Shown here in pieces: positions 8,453-16,200 of a stretch of 42,130 nt of DNA. Numbering within the stretch: the first letter of the stretch is position 1; every line of letters begins with the position of its first letter. A program made the translations under genes and the position numbers. Source of the DNA: Muribaculaceae bacterium (GTDB taxonomy: Bacteria > Bacteroidota > Bacteroidia > Bacteroidales > Muribaculaceae); the NCBI GenBank assembly GCA_022510465.1, contig JAFLTJ010000014.1, positions 1-42,130 on the forward strand. The letters are read 5' to 3'. The notes under the pieces are model-generated. The model saw nothing but the letters and a program-made list of their open reading frames with translations. It was not told the DNA's origin and made no database searches.

Positions 8453-9490
8453 ATGAAGAGGGTTTTGATAGGATTGACGCTCAGCCGGCTGCAGGAGGTG
8501 GTAGCCGAGATTGGATTGCCGCGATATGCCGCCGGTCAGATTGCTCGCAGATTATATGTCAACAGGGTTGATTCGATAGACGAAATGACCGAGATTTCAA
8601 AGGCCGGGCGAGAGCGGCTTAAGGCTGAATTCTCGGTTGGCCGGCACGCGCCAATAGCCGAGGCCCGCAGTGCAGACGGCACGGCTAAGTATCTTTTTAC
8701 GGGTGTTGGCGGTCGTGATATCGAGTCGGTGTTTATTCCCGACCGGGAGCGCGGCACAATCTGTGTGTCGTCTCAGGCCGGTTGTAGAATGGGTTGTCGG
8801 TTTTGCGTAACCGGTCGGCAGGGTTTTCACGGAAATTTGACGGCGGCCGATATAATAAATCAAGTTTTGTCAATTCCCGAGAGTGCCGGGCTGACCAATC
8901 TTGTGTTCATGGGGATGGGCGAGCCGATGGATAATCTTGAGGAGGTGTTGGCGGCAATTGAGATATTGACCTCGCCGTGGGGAATGGGGTGGAGCCCCAA
9001 GCGTATAACGGTGTCGAGTATTGGCAAGTTGGATTGCTTGCAGCGGTTGATAGAGCAGACCCGAGTGCATGTCGCTATCAGTGTGCACTCTCCGTTCAGC
9101 GATGAAAGAGCCGATTTGATGCCGGTTGAAAGGGCCTATCCTGTGGCAAAGGTGATGGAAATGATGCGGTCATACGATTTTGCCCATCAGCGCCGGCTGT
9201 CGGTTGAATATATTATGTGGCGCGGCCTGAATGATGACCGGCGTCATGCCGATGCATTGGCGCGTCTGTTGCGCGGCGTGGATTGTCGCGTGAATCTGAT
9301 ACGTTTTCACGCATTTGACGGCTTTGACGCGCAGCCGTCGACAGCGGATGTAATGGAGCGGTTTCGCGACAGGCTTAATGCACTTGGAATAACGGCTACT
9401 ATCCGTGCTTCCCGCGGCGAAGATATTGACGCGGCCTGTGGAATGCTGGCCGGCCGTCGGTCGACAGCTACTGACTCGAGTGTGGAATAA
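8453..9490 (+). CDS. rlmN: 23S rRNA (adenine-2503-C2)-methyltransferase, radical SAM
   Basis: With the start at 8453 the protein has 345 residues. The ORF-track start at 8405 adds 16 residues upstream of the promoter box and is rejected. Radical SAM cluster ligands form CxxxCxxC (Cys111, Cys115, Cys118), followed by the GEPMDN motif at 156-161. The C-terminal catalytic cysteine is in RGEDIDAACG (Cys329). The enzyme methylates C2 of A2503 in 23S rRNA, and in some bacteria A37 of tRNAs, through a methyl-cysteine intermediate. The 23S target and dual role are family knowledge. It is divergent from the EEP operon and followed after 154 bases by another RNA methyltransferase gene with its own promoter-like box. 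Confidence 0.96.
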   Translation: MKRVLIGLTLSRLQEVVAEIGLPRYAAGQIARRLYVNRVDSIDEMTEISKAGRERLKAEFSVGRHAPIAEARSADGTAKYLFTGVGGRDIESVFIPDRERGTICVSSQAGCRMGCRFCVTGRQGFHGNLTAADIINQVLSIPESAGLTNLVFMGMGEPMDNLEEVLAAIEILTSPWGMGWSPKRITVSSIGKLDCLQRLIEQTRVHVAISVHSPFSDERADLMPVERAYPVAKVMEMMRSYDFAHQRRLSVEYIMWRGLNDDRRHADALARLLRGVDCRVNLIRFHAFDGFDAQPSTADVMERFRDRLNALGITATIRASRGEDIDAACGMLAGRRSTATDSSVE

Positions 9491-9531
9491 AAATCGTTGA
9501 TTGTGGTTCAATGCGTGTTTGAGCCATCAGA

Positions 9532-9565
9532 TTGCAGCGAAATATGGAGAAAATGATTAATTTTG
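9532..9565 (+). promoter_or_regulatory. Promoter of the THUMP methyltransferase-purD-pdxB-trmD operon
   Basis: A TTG (9532-9534) is followed after about 23 bases by TAATTTTG (9558-9565), an exact TAnnTTTG. Predicted transcription start is near 9569, giving a leader of about 75 bases to the ATG at 9645. Confidence 0.5.
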
Positions 9566-9644
9566 TAGCCGGAAACCCATGTTGACATTGTGATGAACCA
9601 ACGGTGGGAGAATGGGTTGCCGAAACAAATAAAGCTATATAGCA

Positions 9645-11108
9645 ATGAGCCAAACGTTTGAAATGGTGGCAAAGACTCTTCAAGGCCTGGAAGATGTACT
9701 TGCCGAGGAGTTGCGCAATATGGGCGCGCAAAAGGTTGAGCCCGGTAACAGAATGGTTTCCTTTGAGGGAGACAAGGCAATGTTATACAGAAGCAATTTA
9801 GGATGTCGCACGGCGCTGCGAATTCTGAAGCCAATATACAAATTTATAGCCCGTGATACCGACAGCCTGTATGATATGGTTAAGGATGTGGAATGGAGTG
9901 AAATATTGAATGAACGCACCACATTCTGTATAGATTCGGTTGTCAATTCCAATGTGTTTACAAATTCGCTATATGTTACCTATCGGGTGAAGGATGCGAT
10001 AGCCGACTGGTTTACCGACAGGTATGGGGATGGCGTTCGCCCTGGTGTAAGGCAAAAAGGGGCCGACGTGATGATAAATGTGCATATAGACGGCACTCGT
10101 GTAACGTTGTCGCTCGATTCAAGCGGGGAGTCGTTGCATCGGCGTGGTTATCGCGTGGCTCAGACCGAGGCTCCGATTAATGAGGTTCTCGCGGCCGGCA
10201 TTTTGCTGAAAAGCGGATGGCAAGGCGAGACGCCGCTTGTCGACCCTATGTGTGGCTCGGGTACATTTCTGATTGAGGCGGCTCTGATAGCGGCAAATAT
10301 TATGCCTGGAATATACCGTAAAAATTTTGCGTTTGAAAAATGGCCTGATTTCGACCCTGAACTGTTTGACAGCATATATAACGATGACAGTGCCGAGCGA
10401 ACATTTGACCATAAAATCTATGGCGCGGATATATCGCCTAAGGCGATTGCGATTGCTCGCGAGAATATAAAAAACGCCGGGGTTGCCAAATATATAGAGC
10501 TGGAACAAAAGCCGTTAGCCCGCTGGGATGAGAGTCCGGAGGATGGAATACCCGGTGTAATGGTGACTAACCCGCCCTACGGAGAGCGAATCAATGTTGA
10601 GGACATGGAAGGGCTGTATGCCACGATTGGGGATAGGCTAAAGCATGTGTTTAAAAACTATCACGCCTGGATAATAGGCTATAAGAGTGATTGTTTCAAC
10701 AAAATAGGGTTGGCGGCGTCGTCAAAAACTCCGCTGTTGAACGGTAAACTTGAATGCGAGCTGCGGGAATTTGTAATCTTTGATGGTGCCTACCGCAATT
10801 TCAGGGCCGAAGGCGGCTCGTTGAAAAACGTTGACGAGGATTCGATAAAGTTGCCTGGCGGCAGACGTGCCCGTTTGACCGACAAGGAATGGAAAACCCG
10901 TGCCCGTCGTCAGGGCCACGGAGGGAAGGAGGCCCGTCGCCGCGAGGAGGAATATCGGGGAAGAGGAAAAGAGGAGGGTGGCAGCCGTCATCGCAATCCT
11001 CATGCTCTGAAATCAATTTCCGGGAAACAGCCGTCGTTGCCCAAAAGCGAGGGCCCGTTGATGAGAGAACGAGGTTGGCGTCGTAAAAAAGATAATAACA
11101 GCATCTAA
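9645..11108 (+). CDS. THUMP-domain class I SAM-dependent RNA methyltransferase (RlmL/YpsC-like)
   Basis: This 487-residue protein has an N-terminal THUMP-type RNA-binding region (about 1-160). A Rossmann methyltransferase domain follows with DPMCGSGTFLIEA at 200-212, an acidic SAM-binding turn in YGADIS and the N2-guanine methyltransferase signature NPPYGER at 309-315. This matches the N-terminal half of E. coli RlmL and B. subtilis YpsC, which form m2G in 23S rRNA; there is no RlmK half. The last 90 or so residues are very rich in Arg, Lys, Gly and Glu and look disordered, probably an RNA-binding tail. purD starts 14 bases downstream, so the two are likely co-transcribed. The exact rRNA position modified cannot be read from sequence. 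Confidence 0.9.
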   Translation: MSQTFEMVAKTLQGLEDVLAEELRNMGAQKVEPGNRMVSFEGDKAMLYRSNLGCRTALRILKPIYKFIARDTDSLYDMVKDVEWSEILNERTTFCIDSVVNSNVFTNSLYVTYRVKDAIADWFTDRYGDGVRPGVRQKGADVMINVHIDGTRVTLSLDSSGESLHRRGYRVAQTEAPINEVLAAGILLKSGWQGETPLVDPMCGSGTFLIEAALIAANIMPGIYRKNFAFEKWPDFDPELFDSIYNDDSAERTFDHKIYGADISPKAIAIARENIKNAGVAKYIELEQKPLARWDESPEDGIPGVMVTNPPYGERINVEDMEGLYATIGDRLKHVFKNYHAWIIGYKSDCFNKIGLAASSKTPLLNGKLECELREFVIFDGAYRNFRAEGGSLKNVDEDSIKLPGGRRARLTDKEWKTRARRQGHGGKEARRREEEYRGRGKEEGGSRHRNPHALKSISGKQPSLPKSEGPLMRERGWRRKKDNNSI

Positions 11109-11122
11109 GATATAAAGAAACT

Positions 11123-12409
11123 ATGAAAACAGAGAACGTGAATGTGTTGTTGTTGGGTTCGGGTGGCCGTGAGAGTACTCTTGCCTGGAAATTGAGTCAA
11201 AGCCCACGGTTGGGCAAATTGTGGATTGCACCCGGTAACGGAGGTACTGATGTGTATGGCGAAAATGTGGCGATAAAGCCTACTGATTTTCCGGCAATTG
11301 AGGCATTTGTGAAAGCAAACGGTGTAGACTTGATTATACCCGGGAATGAAGACCCGCTTGTCGAGGGAATTTATGACTATTTTGAAGCCTCGCAGGTTGA
11401 TGTTCTTGTAGCCGGTCCATCAAAGGAGGGCGCTCGCTTGGAGGGTAGTAAGGACTTTGCAAAAGAGTTTATGTCGCGGCATTCAATACCGACGGCACGC
11501 CATCTCAGCGTTACTCCCGAAACCTACAATGCCGGTGTCGATTTTCTCGAAACCTTGCAATCACCCTACGTTCTCAAAGCCGATGGGCTTGCCGCCGGAA
11601 AGGGTGTGCTTATAATAGATAATCTTGACGATGCAAAGCGTTCGCTAAAGGAAATGCTTGACGGAATGTTTGGCAAGTCGTCGGCAACGGTTGTCATAGA
11701 GGAATTTCTGAGCGGTATCGAGTGTTCGGTATTTGTGTTGACCGATGGCAACGGAGGGTATCGTGTATTACCGGTGGCCAAAGATTATAAGCGGATAGGC
11801 GAGGGTGATAAAGGCCTGAATACCGGCGGTATGGGCGCGGTTAGTCCGGTGCCGTTTGCCGATGAAGTGTTTATGCAAAAGGTTGAAGACCGTATCATTA
11901 GGCCAACTGTTGATGGATTGAAAGCCGAGGGTATTGTGTATCGCGGATTCATCTTCCTTGGCTTGATAAATGTAGACGGAGAGCCGATGGTGATAGAGTA
12001 CAACGTCAGGATGGGCGACCCGGAGACCGAGGTTGTCATGCCTCGTTTACAGGGCGATTTGGTGCAGTTGCTTGTCAATGTAGCCCGTGGAGACCTTGCC
12101 GGCGAGCCGCTGACTATCGACCCTGAGGCTGCTGTGACCGTGATGGTGGTATCGGGCGGTTATCCCGGTGATTATGCCAAAGGAAAGGTTATCAACGGGT
12201 TAGAGAATGTATCCGATTCAACGCTGTTCCATGCCGGAACGTCGCGAACTCCGGATGGTGAAATTGTAACCTCGGGAGGCCGTGTGATTGCGGTAACGTC
12301 GCGCGGAGAGACGCTTGAAAAGGCGCTTGAACGCAGTTATCGTTCGGTTGCGCTTATCAATTTTGAGGAAAAATATTTCCGTCGGGATATAGGTAATGAA
12401 TTTATTTAG
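11123..12409 (+). CDS. purD: Phosphoribosylamine--glycine ligase (GAR synthetase)
   Basis: This 428-residue protein has the usual full length for PurD. It joins glycine to 5-phosphoribosylamine with ATP in the second step of de novo purine synthesis, in the cytoplasm. Visible family motifs include LGSGGRE at the N-terminus, GSKDFAKEF, the ATP-grasp stretch KADGLAAGKGV, GGMGAVSP and the metal/ATP-binding NVRMGDPETEV. The gene sits in a tight plus-strand run with 14 bases before it and 5 bases after it. No purine operator or riboswitch is evident. The other purine genes are not in this window. Confidence 0.96.
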   Translation: MKTENVNVLLLGSGGRESTLAWKLSQSPRLGKLWIAPGNGGTDVYGENVAIKPTDFPAIEAFVKANGVDLIIPGNEDPLVEGIYDYFEASQVDVLVAGPSKEGARLEGSKDFAKEFMSRHSIPTARHLSVTPETYNAGVDFLETLQSPYVLKADGLAAGKGVLIIDNLDDAKRSLKEMLDGMFGKSSATVVIEEFLSGIECSVFVLTDGNGGYRVLPVAKDYKRIGEGDKGLNTGGMGAVSPVPFADEVFMQKVEDRIIRPTVDGLKAEGIVYRGFIFLGLINVDGEPMVIEYNVRMGDPETEVVMPRLQGDLVQLLVNVARGDLAGEPLTIDPEAAVTVMVVSGGYPGDYAKGKVINGLENVSDSTLFHAGTSRTPDGEIVTSGGRVIAVTSRGETLEKALERSYRSVALINFEEKYFRRDIGNEFI

Positions 12410-12414
12410 CAATA

Positions 12415-13404
12415 ATGCTGAAAGGAGAGAGACGCATTGACGAAATTCTGCAATCACGGTCACTGTCAATCGTATTGGCGGTGCTGGCGGTACTTGGCAC
12501 GTTGCTTGCCGCCGGTGTCAATGCGATAGATGTTGTGCCCGGCGATAGGGGATTGGGATTCAGGTCAGCCAATAATTGGGTTGACTCGCCCGGCCTGTCG
12601 CTGTATGTCTCTCTGCTTGTATACGTACTTTCGGCATTTGCGATTGTGGCAATCAACCGATTTTACAATCTGCTGCACACGCTGTCGTTGATTTGCGGGG
12701 CGTTTTTCCTTTGGATGCTTGGTGCGTGCCCTATGTCGATGGGGCAGGTTCAGGGCGGAATGTTGTTGCTGATTGTGATGTTGATTTCAATAACGTTGCT
12801 GTTTAACGCTTTTGATAATCCGTCGGATACGCCGCGCGTTTTTCTGGCATTCTTTTTGATGACTGCCGGGGCATTGACCCAGTATGGTTTTGTCCCATAT
12901 CTGCCCATTTTGTTGATGGGCTGCGGCCAAATGCGTATCTTTAACGTGAAGACGTTGCTTGCCGTTGGTACGGGTATTCTGACTCCGCTGTGGATAGTGT
13001 GGGGTGCCGGATTGGTGGATTTTCGCGAGGTGACCAAGCCTGTTTTTGATAGTATATTCAATACTTTTACAGGCCCGAAGATAGTGTGGTTTCTGTCACT
13101 GTCAGGGTTTACGATAATAGTGAATATATTGTTGATAATAGTCAATGTAATAAGAATTTATAGCTATAATCTGATTACAAGGGCAAGAAACGGCCTGCTG
13201 ATTATGACATCGGTTGTTACAATGATAATGATGGCGCTTGACTTCACGAATATCCCGTTTTACTATCCATTGCTCTGTTGTTGTACCGGTTTTCAGCTGG
13301 GACATTTTGCCCATTTTCACCAAGGGCGTCGGTCGGGATATCTGGTGTTGAGCGGAATAGTATTGGCTTATGCCGGATTCTATATATGGAGGATGGTATT
13401 GTGA
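12415..13404 (+). CDS. Polytopic inner-membrane protein of unknown function
   Basis: This 329-residue protein is not one I recognise with certainty. It has a short charged N-terminus (MLKGERRIDEILQ) and then many hydrophobic segments, roughly eight to ten. Examples are SIVLAVLAVLGTLLAAG, YVSLLVYVLSAFAIVAI, GMLLLIVMLISITLLF and IIVNILLIIVNVI. I see no transport signature, catalytic motif or large soluble domain. It begins 5 bases after purD, and its TGA stop overlaps the GTG start of pdxB as GTGA. It is therefore translationally coupled within the operon and probably expressed at a similar level. Operon membership does not reveal its role. Confidence 0.8.
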   Translation: MLKGERRIDEILQSRSLSIVLAVLAVLGTLLAAGVNAIDVVPGDRGLGFRSANNWVDSPGLSLYVSLLVYVLSAFAIVAINRFYNLLHTLSLICGAFFLWMLGACPMSMGQVQGGMLLLIVMLISITLLFNAFDNPSDTPRVFLAFFLMTAGALTQYGFVPYLPILLMGCGQMRIFNVKTLLAVGTGILTPLWIVWGAGLVDFREVTKPVFDSIFNTFTGPKIVWFLSLSGFTIIVNILLIIVNVIRIYSYNLITRARNGLLIMTSVVTMIMMALDFTNIPFYYPLLCCCTGFQLGHFAHFHQGRRSGYLVLSGIVLAYAGFYIWRMVL

Positions 13405-14405
13405 AAGTTGTAATTGAAAGCAAAATACCGTTTATCCGTGGAGTGCTTGAGCCGGTGGCCGATGTGGAGTATGTGGCACCAAATGATATAACCGCGTCAA
13501 CGGTTGCCGGTGCCGATGTACTGATAGTCAGAACGCGAACTCGCTGTGATGCAGCTTTACTTGAAGGTTCATCGGTTAAATGGATAGGAACGGCAACAAT
13601 TGGCACCGACCATATTGATGCTGACTATTGCAAGTTGCGGGGAATCAAGGTGGTAAATGCACCGGGCTGCAATGCGCCGGCGGTTGCGCAATATGTTTCG
13701 GCAGCATTGAAATCTTTAATTCCCGGTGGTTTTGAACGCAAGAAGATTGGGGTGGTTGGCGTTGGTCACGTTGGGAGGATTGTGGCCGAATGGGCCGGGA
13801 ACGTCGGGATGGATGTGCTGAAATGTGACCCTCCGCGGGCACGTGTTGAGGGTTGTGCCGAGTTTGTGTCGTTGGCGCAGATAGCGGCTGATTGTGACGT
13901 GATTACATTTCATTTGCCGCTGACAACGGTGGGGACTGATGCAACATTTCATTTGGTAGGTAGCCAGCTGTACGCGCAGTGCCGGCGCGCTCCGATAATT
14001 ATCAATGCGGCGCGAGGAGCCGTATTAGACACGCAGTCAACGGTCGATGCTATCGACTCGGGGCTCATCAGCGGCGCGGTGATTGATTGCTGGGAGGGAG
14101 AACCTAATGTGAACAGGTCGTTATTGCAGCGGGCCACGATTGCAACACCCCATATTGCGGGATATTCATTGCAGGGGAAGCAACGTGCTACGATGATGAT
14201 TGTCAGAGAGTTTGCACGCGAATTTGGCTTTGATGCAGATTTGCTGTCTGGGTTGCCGTTTGAAATTACGCCTGCGATAGATTCTACTGTCGTATCGACC
14301 AATTTTGCCGATTATGATATAATGGCCGATGACCGCGCGTTCAGGGCCGCTCCCCATCTTTTTGAAAGTTTGAGGAATAATTATAATTATCGTTCTGAAT
14401 ACTAA
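13401..14405 (+). CDS. pdxB: Erythronate-4-phosphate dehydrogenase
   Basis: I place the start at GTG 13401, which overlaps the previous stop (GTGA) and follows GGAGG at 13388-13392. The track start at 13278 adds 41 residues lying inside the upstream gene. From GTG the protein begins [11 protein letters not shown], which aligns with the start of E. coli PdxB (MKILVDENMPY). It has 334 residues. The NAD-binding motif is GVGHVG (120-125), and the catalytic residues Arg205 (AARGAVLD), Glu234 (WEGEP) and His251 (TPHIAG) fall three positions before the E. coli triad. The enzyme oxidises 4-phosphoerythronate in the deoxyxylulose-phosphate-dependent pyridoxal phosphate pathway. trmD follows after 10 bases. 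Confidence 0.93.
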   Translation: MKVVIESKIPFIRGVLEPVADVEYVAPNDITASTVAGADVLIVRTRTRCDAALLEGSSVKWIGTATIGTDHIDADYCKLRGIKVVNAPGCNAPAVAQYVSAALKSLIPGGFERKKIGVVGVGHVGRIVAEWAGNVGMDVLKCDPPRARVEGCAEFVSLAQIAADCDVITFHLPLTTVGTDATFHLVGSQLYAQCRRAPIIINAARGAVLDTQSTVDAIDSGLISGAVIDCWEGEPNVNRSLLQRATIATPHIAGYSLQGKQRATMMIVREFAREFGFDADLLSGLPFEITPAIDSTVVSTNFADYDIMADDRAFRAAPHLFESLRNNYNYRSEY

Positions 14406-14415
14406 AGGATTAAAT

Positions 14416-15090
14416 ATGCGAATAGATATACTGACTGTCTTGCCTGAGATGCTTGAATCTCCGCTTAACTGCTCAATTCTGAAACGAGCTCAGGATAAGG
14501 GGCTTGCAACAATTGTGGTTCACAATCTGCGGGATTATACTACCAACAAGCATCGCAAAGTAGATGATTATCCTTTTGGAGGCGAGGCCGGGATGGTGAT
14601 GCAGATAGAGCCGGTTGACCGCGCTATATCTGCCCTTAAGGCAGAGCGCGAATATGATGAGGTGATTTTTACCTCCCCCGACGGCGAAACATTCAATCAG
14701 CAGATGGCCAACAGTATGTCAATGCTATCCAACATCATTATCCTTTGTGGTCATTACAAGGGTGTTGACTACCGTATTCGGGAACATTTGGTAACGCGGG
14801 AAATATCGGTTGGAGATTACGTGTTGACCGGTGGTGAAATTCCGGCAATAATCATTACCGACTCGCTTGTAAGACTCATCCCCGGGGCTATTGGTGACGA
14901 ACAGAGTGCGTTGAGCGATTCCTTTCAGGATAACTTGCTTGCGCCTCCTGTATACACTCGGCCGGCCGATTATAAGGGGTGGAAAGTCCCTCCAATTTTA
15001 TTGTCGGGCCATCAGGCCAAGATAGACGAGTGGCGCCACGAGCAGGCGGTTGAACGCACCCGCCATTTGCGCCCCGATTTGCTGAAATAA
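14416..15090 (+). CDS. trmD: tRNA (guanine-37-N1)-methyltransferase
   Basis: This 224-residue SPOUT methyltransferase forms m1G37 in tRNAs, which prevents +1 frameshifting, and is generally essential. Recognisable stretches are [12 protein letters not shown] at the start, [12 protein letters not shown], the knot region [13 protein letters not shown] and [13 protein letters not shown], and the C-terminal [13 protein letters not shown]. The usual rimM, rpsP and rplS neighbours are absent; instead it ends an operon with pdxB and purD. It converges with the FNT channel gene with only 3 bases between the stop codons, so the two transcripts probably overlap. I see no terminator hairpin in the gap. 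Confidence 0.96.
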   Translation: MRIDILTVLPEMLESPLNCSILKRAQDKGLATIVVHNLRDYTTNKHRKVDDYPFGGEAGMVMQIEPVDRAISALKAEREYDEVIFTSPDGETFNQQMANSMSMLSNIIILCGHYKGVDYRIREHLVTREISVGDYVLTGGEIPAIIITDSLVRLIPGAIGDEQSALSDSFQDNLLAPPVYTRPADYKGWKVPPILLSGHQAKIDEWRHEQAVERTRHLRPDLLK

Positions 15091-15093
15091 AGG

Positions 15094-15894
15094 CTATTTT
15101 CTGTGTAGGATGTGAAAGGGCATCGCAACAAAGATTGCGCCTCCTATGATATTTCCTATTGTGGCAGGAATCAGGTTGTTGCATATAGCGCAGCCGATTG
15201 TAATGTCGGCTCCGTGTAACATGCCAAGAGGAAGATAGAACATATTGGCAATAGAGTGTTCCATCCCCATAACAACAAAGGCCATGACAGGCATCCACAG
15301 GGCAACAATGCGGGCAAATGGAGTGGGGCAGGTAATGCCGAGCCATATAGCCAGGCACACGAGCCAGTTTGCTCCTATTCCGCGAACCATGACAACGAGC
15401 CATGGCATATTAACCTTTGCCGTGGCAATATTAATGGCGGCGTCACGATAGATTGCCGCGTCGGTCGCTCCTGAATACCACGCTATTGCAGCGGTGAAAA
15501 GAATTGCTCCGATGAAATTGGTGAGATAGATAACAACCCAGTTTATGAGAACTTTAGGAGCTGTGATGCGGCGTTCACACCATCCGGGTATCAGTAGCGC
15601 ATTGTTGCCGGTAAACAGTTCGGCGCCCAGGAATACAACAAGAATCAGCCCGACGGGGAACATTGCCCCCGACAGTAATTTTGCCAACCCCGGATTCCCG
15701 GCCGAAATTTCGGGAAATCCTTGTCCGACTAATAGCGCGAGCAGCCCGCCAAGCGCTATATAAGCTCCGGCCATCGCGCCGGCGATAGTCATTTTGGCAA
15801 TGCCTCGTGCTGAAAACTCTGATGTCAGGTTGGCTTTCCTGCACCCGGTCTCGGTTGCTTTTTCAAGTGCTTGTTGTGGGGAGAGTGGTTGCAT
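15094..15894 (-). CDS. Formate/nitrite transporter (FNT) family channel
   Basis: The track start at 15921 is a TTG inside the TATCTTTG promoter box and cannot be translated from that promoter. I use the ATG at 15894 (MQPLSPQQALEKA), giving 266 residues. The protein is polytopic with six hydrophobic segments, as expected for the pentameric FNT channels. It carries family signatures such as GAELFTGNNALL, GMEHSIANMFYLP and a late Gly/Ala-rich helix. Members move formate, nitrite, hydrosulfide or short organic acids across the inner membrane. The substrate is not decidable here; formate is plausible in a fermenting anaerobe. No pyruvate formate-lyase or nitrite reductase is nearby. A candidate terminator/leader unit lies just upstream. 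Confidence 0.9.
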   Translation of the reverse strand: MQPLSPQQALEKATETGCRKANLTSEFSARGIAKMTIAGAMAGAYIALGGLLALLVGQGFPEISAGNPGLAKLLSGAMFPVGLILVVFLGAELFTGNNALLIPGWCERRITAPKVLINWVVIYLTNFIGAILFTAAIAWYSGATDAAIYRDAAINIATAKVNMPWLVVMVRGIGANWLVCLAIWLGITCPTPFARIVALWMPVMAFVVMGMEHSIANMFYLPLGMLHGADITIGCAICNNLIPATIGNIIGGAIFVAMPFHILHRK

Positions 15895-15918
15895 AAATAT
15901 TGAAGTTTTGGATGAATG

Positions 15919-15926
15919 CAAAGATA
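15919..15926 (-). promoter_or_regulatory. Bacteroidetes -7 box (TATCTTTG) of the FNT gene
   Basis: On the minus strand TATCTTTG exactly matches TAnnTTTG. Predicted start is near 15915, about 21 bases before the ATG at 15894. It lies just downstream of the terminator at 15944-15975, so the gene can be transcribed independently of the upstream leader unit. Confidence 0.6.
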
Positions 15927-15943
15927 GTGATTATGGTATAAAC

Positions 15944-15975
15944 AAAAAAAATTACTCGTCATCACGACGGGTAAT
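15944..15975 (-). terminator. Intrinsic terminator upstream of the FNT gene
   Basis: On the minus strand ATTACCCGTC and GACGAGTAAT pair over 10 positions with one wobble/mismatch around a 5-base loop (GTGAT). Eight T residues follow directly. This is a well-formed intrinsic terminator. It does not follow any annotated minus-strand gene; the nearest upstream promoter-like box is only about 40 bases away. Confidence 0.75.
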
Positions 15976-16012
15976 CTTCTTAACCTTAAATCTAATACCA
16001 TGAAAAACACAG
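15944..16012 (-). ncRNA. Candidate short leader/attenuator RNA or sRNA
   Basis: TAATTTTG (complement 16015-16022), an exact -7 box, is followed within about 70 bases by a strong intrinsic terminator. The predicted transcript is 60-70 bases and contains an ATG at 16001 that opens a reading frame (MVLDLRLRRLPVVMTS) running through the hairpin. It could be a free small RNA or a leader peptide attenuator for the FNT gene, where ribosome stalling would decide termination. I do not recognise a named RNA family with confidence. Confidence 0.4.
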
Positions 16013-16014
16013 TG

Positions 16015-16022
16015 CAAAATTA
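16015..16022 (-). promoter_or_regulatory. -7 box (TAATTTTG) of the candidate short RNA
   Basis: This is an exact TAnnTTTG on the minus strand. A TTG lies about 16 bases upstream, which is shorter than the usual 19-22, so the promoter is provisional. Confidence 0.35.
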
Positions 16023-16188
16023 AGTCATTTATGTTATACAACATAATAATTGAGCATAAAAGTTTGCATAATTAACAACATTTTGCATTTGATATATTGT
16101 CTACGTGATAATTTTCAATTTTGTTAACAATTGTGGGCGCTTAAATAAAAAACAAGATGATTTCTGTTAGAGGATGGATGATTTTTAG

Positions 16189-16196
16189 TACTTTTG
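16189..16196 (+). promoter_or_regulatory. -7 box (TACTTTTG) directly before the DUF4369-like gene
   Basis: This is an exact TAnnTTTG ending 4 bases before the ATG at 16201. The predicted start of transcription coincides with the start codon, as for rlmN, implying a leaderless message. A -33 TTTG is not clear. Confidence 0.5.
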
Positions 16197-16200
16197 CGGA

